Shown: positions 43,040-51,971 of the stretch, piece by piece
Numbering within the stretch: position 1 is the first letter of the stretch
Layout of the letters: every line of letters begins with the position of its first letter
NCBI RefSeq assembly: GCF_900455735.1
Contig: NZ_UAUI01000001.1
Coordinates: forward strand, 62,001 to 126,000
DNA: 64,000 nt
Reading direction: 5' to 3'
From: Rhodococcus wratislaviensis
Lineage (GTDB): Bacteria > Actinomycetota > Actinomycetes > Mycobacteriales > Mycobacteriaceae
Made by a program: the position numbers and the translations under genes
The notes under the pieces: generated by a model
What the model saw: only the letters and a program-made list of their open reading frames with translations
Told to the model about the DNA's origin: nothing
The model's database searches: none

Positions 43040-43450
43040 GTGGCTGACGACAGGACTGCGCTGGTTGTGGTGGATGCTGCGAACGTCGTGGGGTCGCGAC
43101 CCGACGGTTGGTGGCGTGATCGCGCCGGCGCGGCGCGACGATTGCTCGCCGAACTCAGCGCCCTCGCACAGCAACCGGACGAGGCCGCCGAGGTGGTGGT
43201 CGTACTCGAGGGCGCGGCGAAAGCCGCGGTCACCGGTGAGGCGAACCCTGAATTCCGAGGCCTGCACGTCGTATCGGCGAAGGGTTCGGGCGACGACGCG
43301 ATCGTCGAGGTGGTGGCCGCAGCCGCCGAGGAGGACGGCGACCGGCCGATCACCGTCGTCACCGCGGACCGGGGACTGCGCGACCGAGTCGAGGCACTCG
43401 GGGCGCACACCATAGGTCCGCGCCGGCTCCTTGACGGCATCGACTCCTAG
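43040..43450 (+). CDS. Predicted PIN/NYN-like nuclease-fold protein
   Basis: 136 residues, all one compact domain. VVVDAANVVGSRPDGWWRDR carries the first acidic site, SGDDAIVEVV the second and VVTADRGLRDRV the third, the layout of YacP/NYN-type RNases; relatives are often annotated as NTP pyrophosphohydrolase. The GTG is preferred (GAGGAG nine bases upstream); an ATG eight codons earlier is an alternative. Convergent overlap of four bases with the oxidoreductase gene. Confidence 0.7.
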   Translation: MADDRTALVVVDAANVVGSRPDGWWRDRAGAARRLLAELSALAQQPDEAAEVVVVLEGAAKAAVTGEANPEFRGLHVVSAKGSGDDAIVEVVAAAAEEDGDRPITVVTADRGLRDRVEALGAHTIGPRRLLDGIDS

Positions 43451-45069
43451 CGGTGGTGCGAAGACCGCTTACCGTCGGGGGTGACCACGAGGTCGAGAAT
43501 GCGGCCACGGACCTTCCTCCGTACCAACCCCCACCGCCCGTGGTCGGCCAAGGCGGCACGGGCCGCGTTGTATCCACACATACCGTGGACACCGCCGCCC
43601 GGATGGGTGGCCGAGCTAGCCAGGTACAGCCGGTCGATCGACGTGTCGGGCCCGGACGAACCCGGGGTCGGGCGGAAGACGAGCTGTTGGTACAGCTGGG
43701 CGGTGCCGCCGTTGACGGCGCCGCCGTGCAGGTTCGCGTTGCTCGCCTCGAGGTCGCCCGGACGCTGCACGTTGCGTCCCACCACCCGCTCGGTGAACCC
43801 CGGCGCGTGCGATTCGAGCATCGCGTCCACGCGGTGCGCCAGCAATTCCGCCGACTCGTCGTCCGTGATTCCCCGCGGAAGATGCGTGTAGGCCCAAGCG
43901 CTTTCGGTTCCCTCGGGCGAACGGCTGGGGTCCGACGTCGTCATCTGACCGAACAGCAGGAACGGGTGCGTCAGGATCACGCCTGTCGTCAGGTCGGCCA
44001 TCCACCGGACGAGTCCATTGTCGTCGGCGCCCAGATGCACGGTTCCGGCGGATGCGAGGCTTCGCGACCGCCATGGAATCTTGCGGTCGAGCGCGTAGTT
44101 CACCTTGACGACAGGGGTATCCCATTCGAACTTCTCCAAGTCCGCTCGAACGCCCGCCGGGACCGCGGAGGCATCCAGCAACCGTCCGTACAGTGCGGGC
44201 GCGGAGACATCCGCCAGCACCGCGCGTCTTGTGAGATAGCGGTCGCCGCCCGCGGTCCGCACCTCTGTCGCCACTCCCCCGGTTACCTCGATCGACGTCA
44301 CCTCCTCGCCGCAACGAATTTCTGCGCCGTTCCGTCTCCCTCGTTCCGCCATCGCGGCGGAGAGGGCGCCGGCCCCGCCGACCGGGACGACGTACCCGTC
44401 GTCCTGCGCGAGCATGGTCAGGAGATATCCCATGACTCCACTGCCCGGTGCATCGACGGGTGTGTCGGCGTGCATTGCGTTGCCCAGCAACAGCACCCGG
44501 GCGGATTCCCCGTCGAACAGCTCGTGCGTCATCCGGCGTGCGGGCAGCATGAGGAAACGCACGAGCCGGAGGGCTTCCGCGGTGCCGAGCTGCGACAACA
44601 GTCGCCGCGGTCCGCGGACCGGGGGAAACGGGCTGAACAGGGTGTCGAGGAACGGTTCCTTGACGTCCTTCCACTGCTCGAAGAGCCGGAGCCACGCCTG
44701 TCCGTCCCCCGGTTGCCTGCGCTCGAGGTCGGCGGCGGTGTCGGCCGGATCCCGGTGGATCAGCGGGGCATCGTCGTCGTCCGGGTGCCTGGGATGCCCG
44801 ACCGCTGCGGGCGCCTGACTCCATCGCAGACCCACACCCTCCAGGTCGAGGTGCCGGATCGCCGGCGACACCGCCGCCAGAGGATAGAACGCACTGAACA
44901 GGTCGGTGCGGAAACCCGGGAAGAGTTCGGCCGACCTGACGGCACCACCCGGTTCCGGTTGCTGCTCGAGGAGGACGACGTCCCACCCGGCCGCCGCCAG
45001 GGTGGCCGTCGCGGCGAGACCGTTGGGCCCGGCCCCGATGACGACGGCGTCGACTGTGCGCACTGTCAC
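43447..45069 (-). CDS. Phytoene-desaturase-type FAD oxidoreductase
   Basis: 540 residues. N-terminal dinucleotide fold VVIGAGPNGLAATATLAAAG (about 10-29) with the LLEQQPEPGGAVRS segment, and the C-terminal FAD block YLASSATHPGGGVHGMCGYN. This is the CrtI/retinol-saturase-like superfamily; without other carotenoid genes the substrate is open. It follows the SRPBCC gene by four bases, starts with GTG and is likely read from the SigF-type promoter at 45551. Confidence 0.87.
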   Translation of the reverse strand: MTVRTVDAVVIGAGPNGLAATATLAAAGWDVVLLEQQPEPGGAVRSAELFPGFRTDLFSAFYPLAAVSPAIRHLDLEGVGLRWSQAPAAVGHPRHPDDDDAPLIHRDPADTAADLERRQPGDGQAWLRLFEQWKDVKEPFLDTLFSPFPPVRGPRRLLSQLGTAEALRLVRFLMLPARRMTHELFDGESARVLLLGNAMHADTPVDAPGSGVMGYLLTMLAQDDGYVVPVGGAGALSAAMAERGRRNGAEIRCGEEVTSIEVTGGVATEVRTAGGDRYLTRRAVLADVSAPALYGRLLDASAVPAGVRADLEKFEWDTPVVKVNYALDRKIPWRSRSLASAGTVHLGADDNGLVRWMADLTTGVILTHPFLLFGQMTTSDPSRSPEGTESAWAYTHLPRGITDDESAELLAHRVDAMLESHAPGFTERVVGRNVQRPGDLEASNANLHGGAVNGGTAQLYQQLVFRPTPGSSGPDTSIDRLYLASSATHPGGGVHGMCGYNAARAALADHGRWGLVRRKVRGRILDLVVTPDGKRSSHHR

Positions 45070-45073
45070 GGCG

Positions 45074-45517
45074 TCAGGGTTTCGTTCTTCGCTCGGCGAG
45101 GAATGAGAGCCGGCGTAGGCACTCCAAATTTCGTGGGAGGACCGCGAGGTCTTGCGCCGTCCGCGGAACCCACTTCAACGGGACGGACGCCGCGGCCTCG
45201 GACATTCGGAGGTGGCAGCCGGATTCACGCGGCTCCAGTCGCAGACGAACAACTGCCTTCGTAGGCGTCACCTGGGCCAGCAGCCGCAGTTCGCGGTTCT
45301 CCTCGGCCAAGAGGACCTCGGTGGAGTCGTCGATCAACGCGGGCCAGGCACCGACCGAATGGTGCAGACGGCTCCCGACGGCGGGCCAGTCGGCGGAGAC
45401 GGCACGCATGCGTGACGCCCCGACCACCCACGACGGGTACAGCCACCCGTTGGCGAGAACGGACCACACGTCCGAAGCTGAAGCCGACGTGTCGTGATGT
45501 GCCTCGATGACGACCAC
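45074..45517 (-). CDS. SRPBCC-family (START-like) protein
   Basis: 147 residues. IEAHHDTSASASDVWSVLAN then WLYPSWVVGAS is the polyketide-cyclase/dehydrase-like helix-grip start. It likely binds a hydrophobic ligand, perhaps for the oxidoreductase encoded four bases downstream. The GTG start is close to GAGGGAG (short spacing). A SigF-type promoter lies 33 bases upstream. Confidence 0.8.
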   Translation of the reverse strand: MVVIEAHHDTSASASDVWSVLANGWLYPSWVVGASRMRAVSADWPAVGSRLHHSVGAWPALIDDSTEVLLAEENRELRLLAQVTPTKAVVRLRLEPRESGCHLRMSEAAASVPLKWVPRTAQDLAVLPRNLECLRRLSFLAERRTKP

Positions 45518-45550
45518 TCCCTCGAACGAGTACCTGCGGACTCTCCGCGC

Positions 45551-45576
45551 TTACCCACGTTCACCACATCGAAAAC
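45551..45576 (-). promoter_or_regulatory. SigF-type promoter of SRPBCC/oxidoreductase operon
   Basis: Minus-strand GTTT, 16 bases, GGGTAA, 33 bases before the GTG start. Carotenoid-type genes are known SigF targets in mycobacteria, which supports the call. Confidence 0.65.
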
Positions 45577-45628
45577 GTGAGCCGCGCAATGGTCGCCGCG
45601 GACCGGGCCCTGTGGTTTGCTCGAGCGT

Positions 45629-46317
45629 ATGCCTTCGGAATCTCCGTCCGCCGTACGAGCGGCACTGTTCGACGTCGACGGCACACTCGTCGATTCCAAC
45701 TACCTGCACGTGCGGGCGTGGCAGCGAGCGTTCCGGGAGGTCGGGCACGACGTGGATGCCTGGCGGGTGCACCGCGCGATCGGAATGGATTCGTCGCTTC
45801 TCCTGCAGTCGCTCCTCGGCGACGACGCGGACACGCTCGGGGACCGCGCCAAGGATCTCCACAAGACCTATTACCTCGGTGTGCGCGACAGCATGCGGCC
45901 GCTCGCCGGGGCACGCGAGCTGATCCGGGAACTGCACGGGCGCGGTGTGCAGGTCGTCCTCGCCACCTCCGCCCCCGAGGAAGAGCTGGACGTGCTGCGG
46001 GAGGTCCTGTCGGTCGACTCGTACATCGCGCACACCACGTCGTCCGAGGACGTCGATCACGCCAAGCCGGATCCCGGAGTGGTTCGCGCAGCGATGGACC
46101 GCTCGTCCACGTCCTCGGACACTGCGGTGATGGTGGGCGACGCGGTGTGGGACGGCAAAGCGGCGTCCCGGGCCGGGGTCACCTTTGTCGGTCTCCTCAG
46201 CGGCGGAATTTCCCGCGCCGAATTGACAGAGGCCGGCGCGGAGCGGTATTCGAGGACGCACAGGACCTACTGGACCACCTCGAGTCCAGTCCGCTCGCGA
46301 GGCTGCTGGACTCCTAG
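45629..46317 (+). pseudogene. HAD-family phosphatase with 1-base frameshift near 3' end
   Basis: Codons 1-205 encode an intact HAD-IA hydrolase: FDVDGTLVDSNYLH (Asp nucleophile pair), TSAPEEELDVL (motif II), KPDPGVV (Lys) and VMVGDAVWDGKAA (motif IV). At about 46243 the frame is lost; shifting back one base gives AVFEDAQDLLDHLESSPLAR and a stop at 46317, the expected C-terminus (229 residues in all). A single G deletion explains it. As written the protein would instead run to 46549 with an Arg/Pro-rich tail. Catalytic motifs survive, so it may still fold; a sequencing error is also possible. Confidence 0.75.
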
Positions 46318-46403
46318 GCGCCGGCAGGCGCGTCCGCCTCGCATTCGTGGATCACTTCGTCGAGGCGAAGTGCGACGAATTCCTCTTTGCTCTCAGCCCT
46401 CAT
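46314..46403 (-). CDS. Small acidic protein (29 residues)
   Basis: 29 residues: MRAESKEEFVALRLDEVIHE then CEADAPAGA. An amphipathic acidic helix with one Cys. AAAGGA lies seven bases before the ATG. It lies 40 bases downstream of the NADH dehydrogenase gene on the same strand and its TAG overlaps the HAD stop. Function unknown. Confidence 0.45.
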   Translation of the reverse strand: MRAESKEEFVALRLDEVIHECEADAPAGA

Positions 46404-46443
46404 CGGTTCCTTTCGTTGCGGTCGCAGACCGAGACGAATGGTT

Positions 46444-47766
46444 TCAGTGCTGTGCTCGTACGCCCTCGCTTGCCGCGAATCGCGACTCAGAATCGGTGAC
46501 CAGCCCGATCGACACGAGGGGCCGGGGGAACAGCAGATCGGTGAGGTAGGCGAGAGCGACCGCCCAGCGATTGGCCGCGTTCGGCATGGCATACAGGTGG
46601 TAGGCGCGCGTGACCACCTTCGCGAGGAAACCCGACAGCTGGATACCGAGGGGGTTCGCGACGGCGAATCCCGGGCCGAGATCGACGACGAGTCCCCTGT
46701 CGCGATGGCTGTACGGTTTCGGGTCGCCGACGCCCAGGCTTGCCGCCACGTTGCGGGCCAGCGCCTGCCCTTGCCGGACGGCATGCTGGGCGGTGGGCGG
46801 GGTGATCGATCCCCTGTTCTTCGGATCCGGAACAGCCGCGGCGTCGCCACCCGCGAAGACGTCGGGATGCCCGTCCACCGAGAGGTCGGGGCGCACCGTC
46901 AACCGTCCCTTCTCGGTGGGTAACCCGAGCGTGTCGATGAGGGGGCTGGCGGTCACTCCCGTCACCCAGGCGACGGTCCGGGTGGGGACGACGGTGCCGT
47001 CGTCGAGCGTGACGTGTTCGGGTCCGAGTTCTGTGAGGGTGGTTTCCAGTCGCACGTCGACGCCGCGGGCGCGCAGTACGTCCAGCACCTTGCTGCCCAG
47101 CTTCTCCCCCACCTCCGGCATCACCTTGTCGGCCGCGTCGAGCAGCAGGAACCGGATCTCGGAAGGGTCGAGGTTTCGCCGCGCGGCCGCTTCGTCGGCG
47201 AGGGCGCGCAGTTGGGCGGTGAGTTCCGTGCCCGCGTACGACGCACCCACCACGACGACCGTCCGGCGGGCGTCGGCGACCCGGGGATCGGTGTCGCGCT
47301 CGGAGAGTTCGATCTGGGTGAGGAGCTGGTCGCGAAAGTACAGCGCTTCGGCCGGTGTCTTGAGCCCTCGGGCGTGCTCGGCGAGACCGGGAATGTCGAA
47401 CAGACGGGTCACCGATCCGGGGGTGAGCACCACCCGATCCCAGGCCACGTCCTCGACGCCCTGCTCGCAGTCGGTCACGTGCACGGTGCGGGCTCCGAAG
47501 TCGACGGAATCGACGCTGCCCTTCACCAGTTCGACGTTCGGCAGGGCCTCGGACAGAGGAACGGTGACGAACCGTGCGTCCAGGATTCCGCCCGCCACCT
47601 CGGGCAGGAGCGGTGTGTACAGCATGTAGTCGTGCGGCGAGATCATGGTGATGCGGGCATCGGACCCCCGGAGGCGCCGCACCAGAGCACGCGCGCATTC
47701 GAATCCGGCGAAGCCGCTTCCCACCACGACGATGCGAGTTGGCTCTCCAGCTGATTCGTTGGTCAT
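46444..47766 (-). CDS. Type II NADH dehydrogenase-like FAD oxidoreductase
   Basis: 440 residues. Two dinucleotide folds: VVVGSGFAGFECARAL (about 13-28) for FAD and VVVVGASYAGTELTAQL (about 172-188) for NADH. The late block VDGHPDVFAGGDAAAVPDP is the second FAD site. A C-terminal amphipathic region (AYLTDLLFPRPLVSIG) would hold it on the membrane. It likely passes electrons from NADH to quinone without proton pumping. Start ATG at 47766. Confidence 0.88.
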   Translation of the reverse strand: MTNESAGEPTRIVVVGSGFAGFECARALVRRLRGSDARITMISPHDYMLYTPLLPEVAGGILDARFVTVPLSEALPNVELVKGSVDSVDFGARTVHVTDCEQGVEDVAWDRVVLTPGSVTRLFDIPGLAEHARGLKTPAEALYFRDQLLTQIELSERDTDPRVADARRTVVVVGASYAGTELTAQLRALADEAAARRNLDPSEIRFLLLDAADKVMPEVGEKLGSKVLDVLRARGVDVRLETTLTELGPEHVTLDDGTVVPTRTVAWVTGVTASPLIDTLGLPTEKGRLTVRPDLSVDGHPDVFAGGDAAAVPDPKNRGSITPPTAQHAVRQGQALARNVAASLGVGDPKPYSHRDRGLVVDLGPGFAVANPLGIQLSGFLAKVVTRAYHLYAMPNAANRWAVALAYLTDLLFPRPLVSIGLVTDSESRFAASEGVRAQH

Positions 47767-47824
47767 ACAGAACACTGTCCCCACCCCGGCCTCGAACGAA
47801 ACAATCCGGCATCGCGGCATCGCC

Positions 47825-47849
47825 GTGTGAGGGTGGAGAATACGGGTAC
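47825..47849 (+). promoter_or_regulatory. SigF-like promoter for DUF4235 gene
   Basis: GTGT, 15 bases, GGGTAC, 48 bases before the ATG at 47898. The -35 has one mismatch. Confidence 0.4.
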
Positions 47850-47897
47850 TCGCCGTACCGAGAGCGATCGACGGGATCGAATGCGAAGGGCGGGAAC

Positions 47898-48167
47898 ATG
47901 AGTGCCGTATCGAAGGCAATGTACAAACCGTTGGCGCTGGCCGCGAGTGTCGGCGGCGGAATCGCGGCCAGTGCGGTTTTCGGTCAGGTGTGGAAGCGTG
48001 TCGCGGGCGAATCCGAGGCTCCCGACCCCAAGGATCTCTCACGCAGCACCCGCGAGGTGCTGATCGCGGCGGCCGTGCAGGGCACCGTATTCGGCCTGGT
48101 CAAGGCGGCGGTGGATCGCGCGGGCGCGCAGGGGTACCGGAAGCTGGCCCACGCCGACCCCCGGTAG
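47898..48167 (+). CDS. DUF4235 membrane protein
   Basis: 89 residues. AMYKPLALAASVGGGIAASA then VFGQVWKRVAGESEAPDP and AAVQGTVFGLVKAAVDRAGA give the two-helix DUF4235 pattern. These small actinobacterial proteins have no known function and often sit among stress genes. It ends 39 bases before phoU. Confidence 0.85.
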   Translation: MSAVSKAMYKPLALAASVGGGIAASAVFGQVWKRVAGESEAPDPKDLSRSTREVLIAAAVQGTVFGLVKAAVDRAGAQGYRKLAHADPR

Positions 48168-48206
48168 ATCGAGGCAGTTGTCACAGAACACCCCTAGGCT
48201 GAGCCG

Positions 48207-48854
48207 ATGCGTACTCGATTCGCAGAAAATCTCGACAGCCTGTCCGGCGACCTCGCCTCGATGTGCCGGCTGTCCGTTACCGCGATGTCGGAGGCGAGCG
48301 CCGCACTGCTGCAGGCAGACCTCGAGCTCGCCGAGCACGTCATGGACGTGAGCGGCGAGCTCGACGACGCCGCGGCGCACTGGGAGAAGCGTGCCTTCGC
48401 CCTGCTGGCGCTGCAGGCGCCGGTCGCGCACGATCTCCGATTCATGGTCGGCGGCCTCCACATCTCCGCGGATCTGCACCGCATGGGCGGTCTCGCGGTG
48501 CACATCGCGAAGATCGCCCGCCGGCGGCATCCCGACCACGTCGTCCCCGACGAGGTCCTGGACGTGTTCACCGAGATGGGCGCCGTCGCCGTGGCGCAGG
48601 CGAAGGAAACCGAGCAGGTGCTCCAACACCGCGATCCCGAGCGTGCGCGCGGATTGCTGACGGCGGACGAGGCCATGGACGATCTCCATCGGAGCCTGTT
48701 CACGATCACCCAGGCCGAGGACTGGCCGCACGGTGTCCAGTCGGCAGTCGACATCACCCTGCTCGGCCGCTTCTACGAGCGGTTCTGCGACCACACGGTG
48801 GAGATCGGCAGGCGCGTCATCTTCCTCGAGACGGGCAGCCTGCCCGAACAGTGA
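48207..48854 (+). CDS. phoU: PhoU-family phosphate signalling protein
   Basis: 215 residues, two three-helix bundles. The metal-binding motifs are seen in LHRMGGLAVHIAKIARRR (about 91-108) and the second copy FYERFCDHTVEIGRRVIF (about 192-209). It usually inhibits the PhoR/PstS response when phosphate is ample. No pst or pho genes are adjacent, so this is a stand-alone copy. Confidence 0.9.
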   Translation: MRTRFAENLDSLSGDLASMCRLSVTAMSEASAALLQADLELAEHVMDVSGELDDAAAHWEKRAFALLALQAPVAHDLRFMVGGLHISADLHRMGGLAVHIAKIARRRHPDHVVPDEVLDVFTEMGAVAVAQAKETEQVLQHRDPERARGLLTADEAMDDLHRSLFTITQAEDWPHGVQSAVDITLLGRFYERFCDHTVEIGRRVIFLETGSLPEQ

Positions 48855-48867
48855 GGGCGACGCTCGG

Positions 48868-49482
48868 TCAGCTCAACCCTTCCGCCGCGGCCACCGAGGG
48901 CACCGGACCCCGGGTGTAGACGTCGAGGTGGAAGTCCGCGTCCTGATACGACCCGGCACGGTGGAGGCCGACGGTCGCGGCGACCGTGTCGTGCACCGCG
49001 CGGCCGGTCTGCGGATATTCCGGCACCGGATGCTGCCAGTGAACCACCACGAGAGTGCCGCCCTCTTCAAGTGCGTCGACGGCACGTCCCAGCGTCGTGG
49101 TGAGGTCGGTGGGCGTCAGGTAGTACAGCACCTCACTGAGCACGACGAGGTCGAAGGTGCCGGGTGGCCACGGATCGAGCAGCGATGCCCGGCCGAGTTC
49201 CACCCGGTCGGCCACTCCTTCGCGGCGCAGACGATCCCGTGCGGTCTCCAGCGCACGGGGAACCACGTCCGTTGCGACGACCCGGTCGCAGCGCCGCGCC
49301 AAGTGCGCGGTGAGCACGCCGATCGAGCACCCCGGTTCGAACGCCCGCCGATAGTGCCGACGGGGCAGGGCGGCGAGAGTGAGCGCGTACTTGCGGCGTT
49401 CGTACCACCGTTCGTCGAAACCCCACGGGTCCGCCGATTCCGCGTACATCGTCTCGAAGTAGCCGGGATCCATCGCGCTCAC
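48868..49482 (-). CDS. SAM-dependent methyltransferase (NodS-like)
   Basis: 204 residues, class I fold. The SAM site is FEPGCSIGVLTAHLARRC (about 54-71), followed by ATDVVPRAL and DLVVLSEVLYYLTP. The N-terminus YFETMYAESADPWGFDERWY is typical of NodS/small-molecule methyltransferases. The GTG start overlaps the PIG-L stop (GTGA); an ATG three codons later is an alternative. Last gene of the GT2 cassette. Confidence 0.85.
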   Translation of the reverse strand: MSAMDPGYFETMYAESADPWGFDERWYERRKYALTLAALPRRHYRRAFEPGCSIGVLTAHLARRCDRVVATDVVPRALETARDRLRREGVADRVELGRASLLDPWPPGTFDLVVLSEVLYYLTPTDLTTTLGRAVDALEEGGTLVVVHWQHPVPEYPQTGRAVHDTVAATVGLHRAGSYQDADFHLDVYTRGPVPSVAAAEGLS

Positions 49483-50252
49483 CACAGCACCCATTCCGTT
49501 GTCCGCATCAGTCTCGCGAGCACCCACTGTGGGACGATCGCGGCGTCCCGCGGGTCCTCGGACAGCGGGAGGATCTGGGTGCGGAATTCGTCGACGGCAC
49601 GGCGTTTGCGTGCCAGGATCTCGGCGGCCGGGGTCAGGACGCGCATCCGGTCCCAGGGCACCGCCGGATCGGCCGGCCGTGCCCAGTGCCACATCCAGAC
49701 CGGGTACTCGATCAGTCGGTGACCGGTGATCGAACATGCTTCTGCCGCAGCTCTTCCGGTGGCTTCGTGATCGGGGTGGCCGTCGCCTCGCCACGTCGCC
49801 AGCACCCACACCCTCTCCGCTTCACCTGAGGTCGCTGTGAGCACGTCGACGAGGCGGGTGGTGAGTTCGTGCTCGTGCGCGCTCACCCCGCCGTCCGGTA
49901 ATCCGAGTCGCAGTGGTTCGCCGACGCCCAACAATGCTGTCGACCGGTTCGATTCCGCGATCCGTGCGGCGGCCAGCGCGTCGGGCGACAGCGTCGGCGA
50001 GCCCGGGTGGGACGCCGCACCGTCCGTCACCGCCACCACGACGACGGGTGTGCCGGCGGCCGCGGCGGTGGCCATTAGTGCGCCCACGCCGAGCACCTCG
50101 TCGTCGGGATGGGGTGCGACGACGACCAACCGGTCGCATTCCGTGAGTGGTATCGGCAGGAAGGGGTTCGACGCCAGCCACGGCTGCCATTCGTCCTCGG
50201 GTGTGCCGCGCGTGGAGATGGGCTTCTCCCGGAACCTGGTGCGGTTGTCCAC
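49479..50252 (-). CDS. PIG-L-family deacetylase
   Basis: 257 residues. VVVAPHPDDEVLGVGAL (about 42-58) and GDGHPDHEATGRAA (about 156-169) supply the zinc and base residues of LmbE/MshB-type N-acetylglucosamine deacetylases. It would remove an N-acetyl (or acyl) group from a sugar conjugate. Start GTG, two bases from the dehydrogenase stop; overlaps the methyltransferase by four bases. Its partners suggest a dedicated glyco-compound pathway. Confidence 0.87.
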   Translation of the reverse strand: MDNRTRFREKPISTRGTPEDEWQPWLASNPFLPIPLTECDRLVVVAPHPDDEVLGVGALMATAAAAGTPVVVVAVTDGAASHPGSPTLSPDALAAARIAESNRSTALLGVGEPLRLGLPDGGVSAHEHELTTRLVDVLTATSGEAERVWVLATWRGDGHPDHEATGRAAAEACSITGHRLIEYPVWMWHWARPADPAVPWDRMRVLTPAAEILARKRRAVDEFRTQILPLSEDPRDAAIVPQWVLARLMRTTEWVLW

Positions 50253-50254
50253 TG

Positions 50255-51220
50255 TCAGTCCTCCCCCGCGACGAGTGCGCCGAGTGTCGCCAGATCCCGC
50301 TCGGCGTGAGATTGCCGGATGTAGACGAGGAGGTCCGCGACGTTGCGGGCATGGCAGGCATCCGTCGCGAGCGGCGCGGCACCCAGCGCGCGGCCGACGC
50401 GGTCGATCACGTCGCTCGCGGTCCGTTCGATCAGTCCCCGAACCCGGAAAGCGCGCACCTGGGCGGACCTCCGATCCAGGGGACTCGTATCCACTTCCCC
50501 GGCCGCGGACCCGAGTGCCCATCGTGCCGCGCTGACGGCGATGTCGATCGCACCGAGGTGCGCGAGCTGGTGACTGTCCGCGCGGCCGCTCCGGGCTCGC
50601 ACCCGCAGCGGTTCCGCGACGGCGAGCGCGCCCCCGAACCAGCACGCCGCAACCCCGATGCCGCCGTGCCAGAACCCGGGACGGTCGAGGTACTCGGCCG
50701 CCGCGCCGACCGGTCGCGCGGGAACGCTGTCGAATGTCACCGACTCGGTGTCGGTCGCTGCCATGCCTGCATTCCGCCAGCCTCCGTGTCCCGCCGTGAC
50801 CCCCGGTTCCCGCAGATCGACGGCGAACAGCCGGGGTTGCCCGTCAAGTCGTGCCGTGACCAGGGCATGCGTGCACATCGACGCCCCGGAGCACCACGCC
50901 TTCGTGCCCCGCAGGCGCCACCCGGAGGAGTCGTGGAACGCGTCCACCACGGGGTGCGGTGGCTCGCTGGCCCACACGCCCCAGAACTCGTCCCGGCCGG
51001 CGCGGGTCCCGTCGAGTTCGGCGAGGATCGCGTCCGCGTCCGCATGTGCCTCGAGGAGCCGGCCGACCGAGAGATCGCGGCGGCACCACTCCGTCAGCCG
51101 CGCCCATCTGGCAACGGTCGACCCGCCGCCGGGCAGCGGCAGTTCCGCGTCCCCCGAACGGATGATCGCCCACACTGCGGCGTCGGTGGGACTGCTGTCG
51201 TGGGTCACGTCGGCGCTCAT
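50255..51220 (-). CDS. Acyl-CoA dehydrogenase-like flavoprotein
   Basis: 321 residues, about 60 shorter than usual acyl-CoA dehydrogenases. The middle beta-domain motif GWRLRGTKAWCSGAS (about 108-122) and the C-terminal helix YIRQSHAERDLATLGAL are present; the usual catalytic Glu region is not evident, so it may act on a non-CoA substrate or be structural. The ATG overlaps the glycosyltransferase stop (ATGA). Part of a four-gene cassette. Confidence 0.8.
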   Translation of the reverse strand: MSADVTHDSSPTDAAVWAIIRSGDAELPLPGGGSTVARWARLTEWCRRDLSVGRLLEAHADADAILAELDGTRAGRDEFWGVWASEPPHPVVDAFHDSSGWRLRGTKAWCSGASMCTHALVTARLDGQPRLFAVDLREPGVTAGHGGWRNAGMAATDTESVTFDSVPARPVGAAAEYLDRPGFWHGGIGVAACWFGGALAVAEPLRVRARSGRADSHQLAHLGAIDIAVSAARWALGSAAGEVDTSPLDRRSAQVRAFRVRGLIERTASDVIDRVGRALGAAPLATDACHARNVADLLVYIRQSHAERDLATLGALVAGED

Positions 51221-51882
51221 CGGTCCTGCAGTCCCTCGAGGTACGTGGCGAAACCCTGCGGGGCGCGGGCCTCGACGCGCGCCGACGTCTCCACCGGGGA
51301 GTCGATACTCCACACCACGTTCGCTCCCCGCTCGATCATCCGCTGCACCAGATCCACGTCCTCGTGCGCGGGTAGTGCGGCGAAACCTCCCACCTCCCGA
51401 TACAGATCCGCGGAGAATCCGAGGGACGCGCCGTGCACGTGCCCATGGGCGGCGCCGGACCGGTAGGCGCTGCCGTACCGTGACCGGACGTGGTCGGGCC
51501 ACCCCGACCAGTCGGTCACCGCCACCGTGCCCGCCACCAACTGCGCCCCACGACTCGCGTGCTGCAGGTGCGATGACAGCCAGTGCGCGGGGACGCGCGA
51601 GTCCGCGTCCGTCGTGGCGAACCATTCGTGTGGTCGCGGCGCGACCGACTCGAAACCCGCGCGCCGGGCCGCGCCGACGTTCCGCGCACCCAGGACCACG
51701 ACGTCGACGTCCTCTCTGCGGACGACGGCCTCGCTGCCATCGGTGCACCCGTCGAGTACCACCACCGTCGTGACCGGCACGGATACCGCCCGCGCGGCGG
51801 TGCGCAACCCCTCCAGGCACTTCGGCAGCAGCGCTTCCTCGTCGTGGGCGGGCACGACCACCGTGATGTGCTCGACGCGCAT
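51217..51882 (-). CDS. Family 2 glycosyltransferase
   Basis: 221 residues, GT-A fold. TVVVPAHDEEALLPKCLEGL is the nucleotide-sugar start, VVLDGCTDGS and TTDADSRVP (DxD-like, about 91-95) the metal site, and HEDVDLVQRM the ED acid motif. No membrane helices, so it acts in the cytoplasm. First gene of the cassette, read from a SigF-type promoter 41 bases upstream. Confidence 0.88.
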   Translation of the reverse strand: MRVEHITVVVPAHDEEALLPKCLEGLRTAARAVSVPVTTVVVLDGCTDGSEAVVRREDVDVVVLGARNVGAARRAGFESVAPRPHEWFATTDADSRVPAHWLSSHLQHASRGAQLVAGTVAVTDWSGWPDHVRSRYGSAYRSGAAHGHVHGASLGFSADLYREVGGFAALPAHEDVDLVQRMIERGANVVWSIDSPVETSARVEARAPQGFATYLEGLQDR

Positions 51883-51923
51883 GACGTCCCTTCCTGATCA
51901 CTCACTGTTTCCGGGTTCAGCAA

Positions 51924-51949
51924 GTACCCAGTCCGTCGTGAGGGGAACC
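51924..51949 (-). promoter_or_regulatory. SigF-type promoter of GT2/PIG-L cassette
   Basis: Minus-strand GGTT, 16 bases, GGGTAC. It lies back to back with the plus-strand promoter at 51972. Confidence 0.65.
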
Positions 51950-51971
51950 AATTCCCGCGGCCGCCGACACT

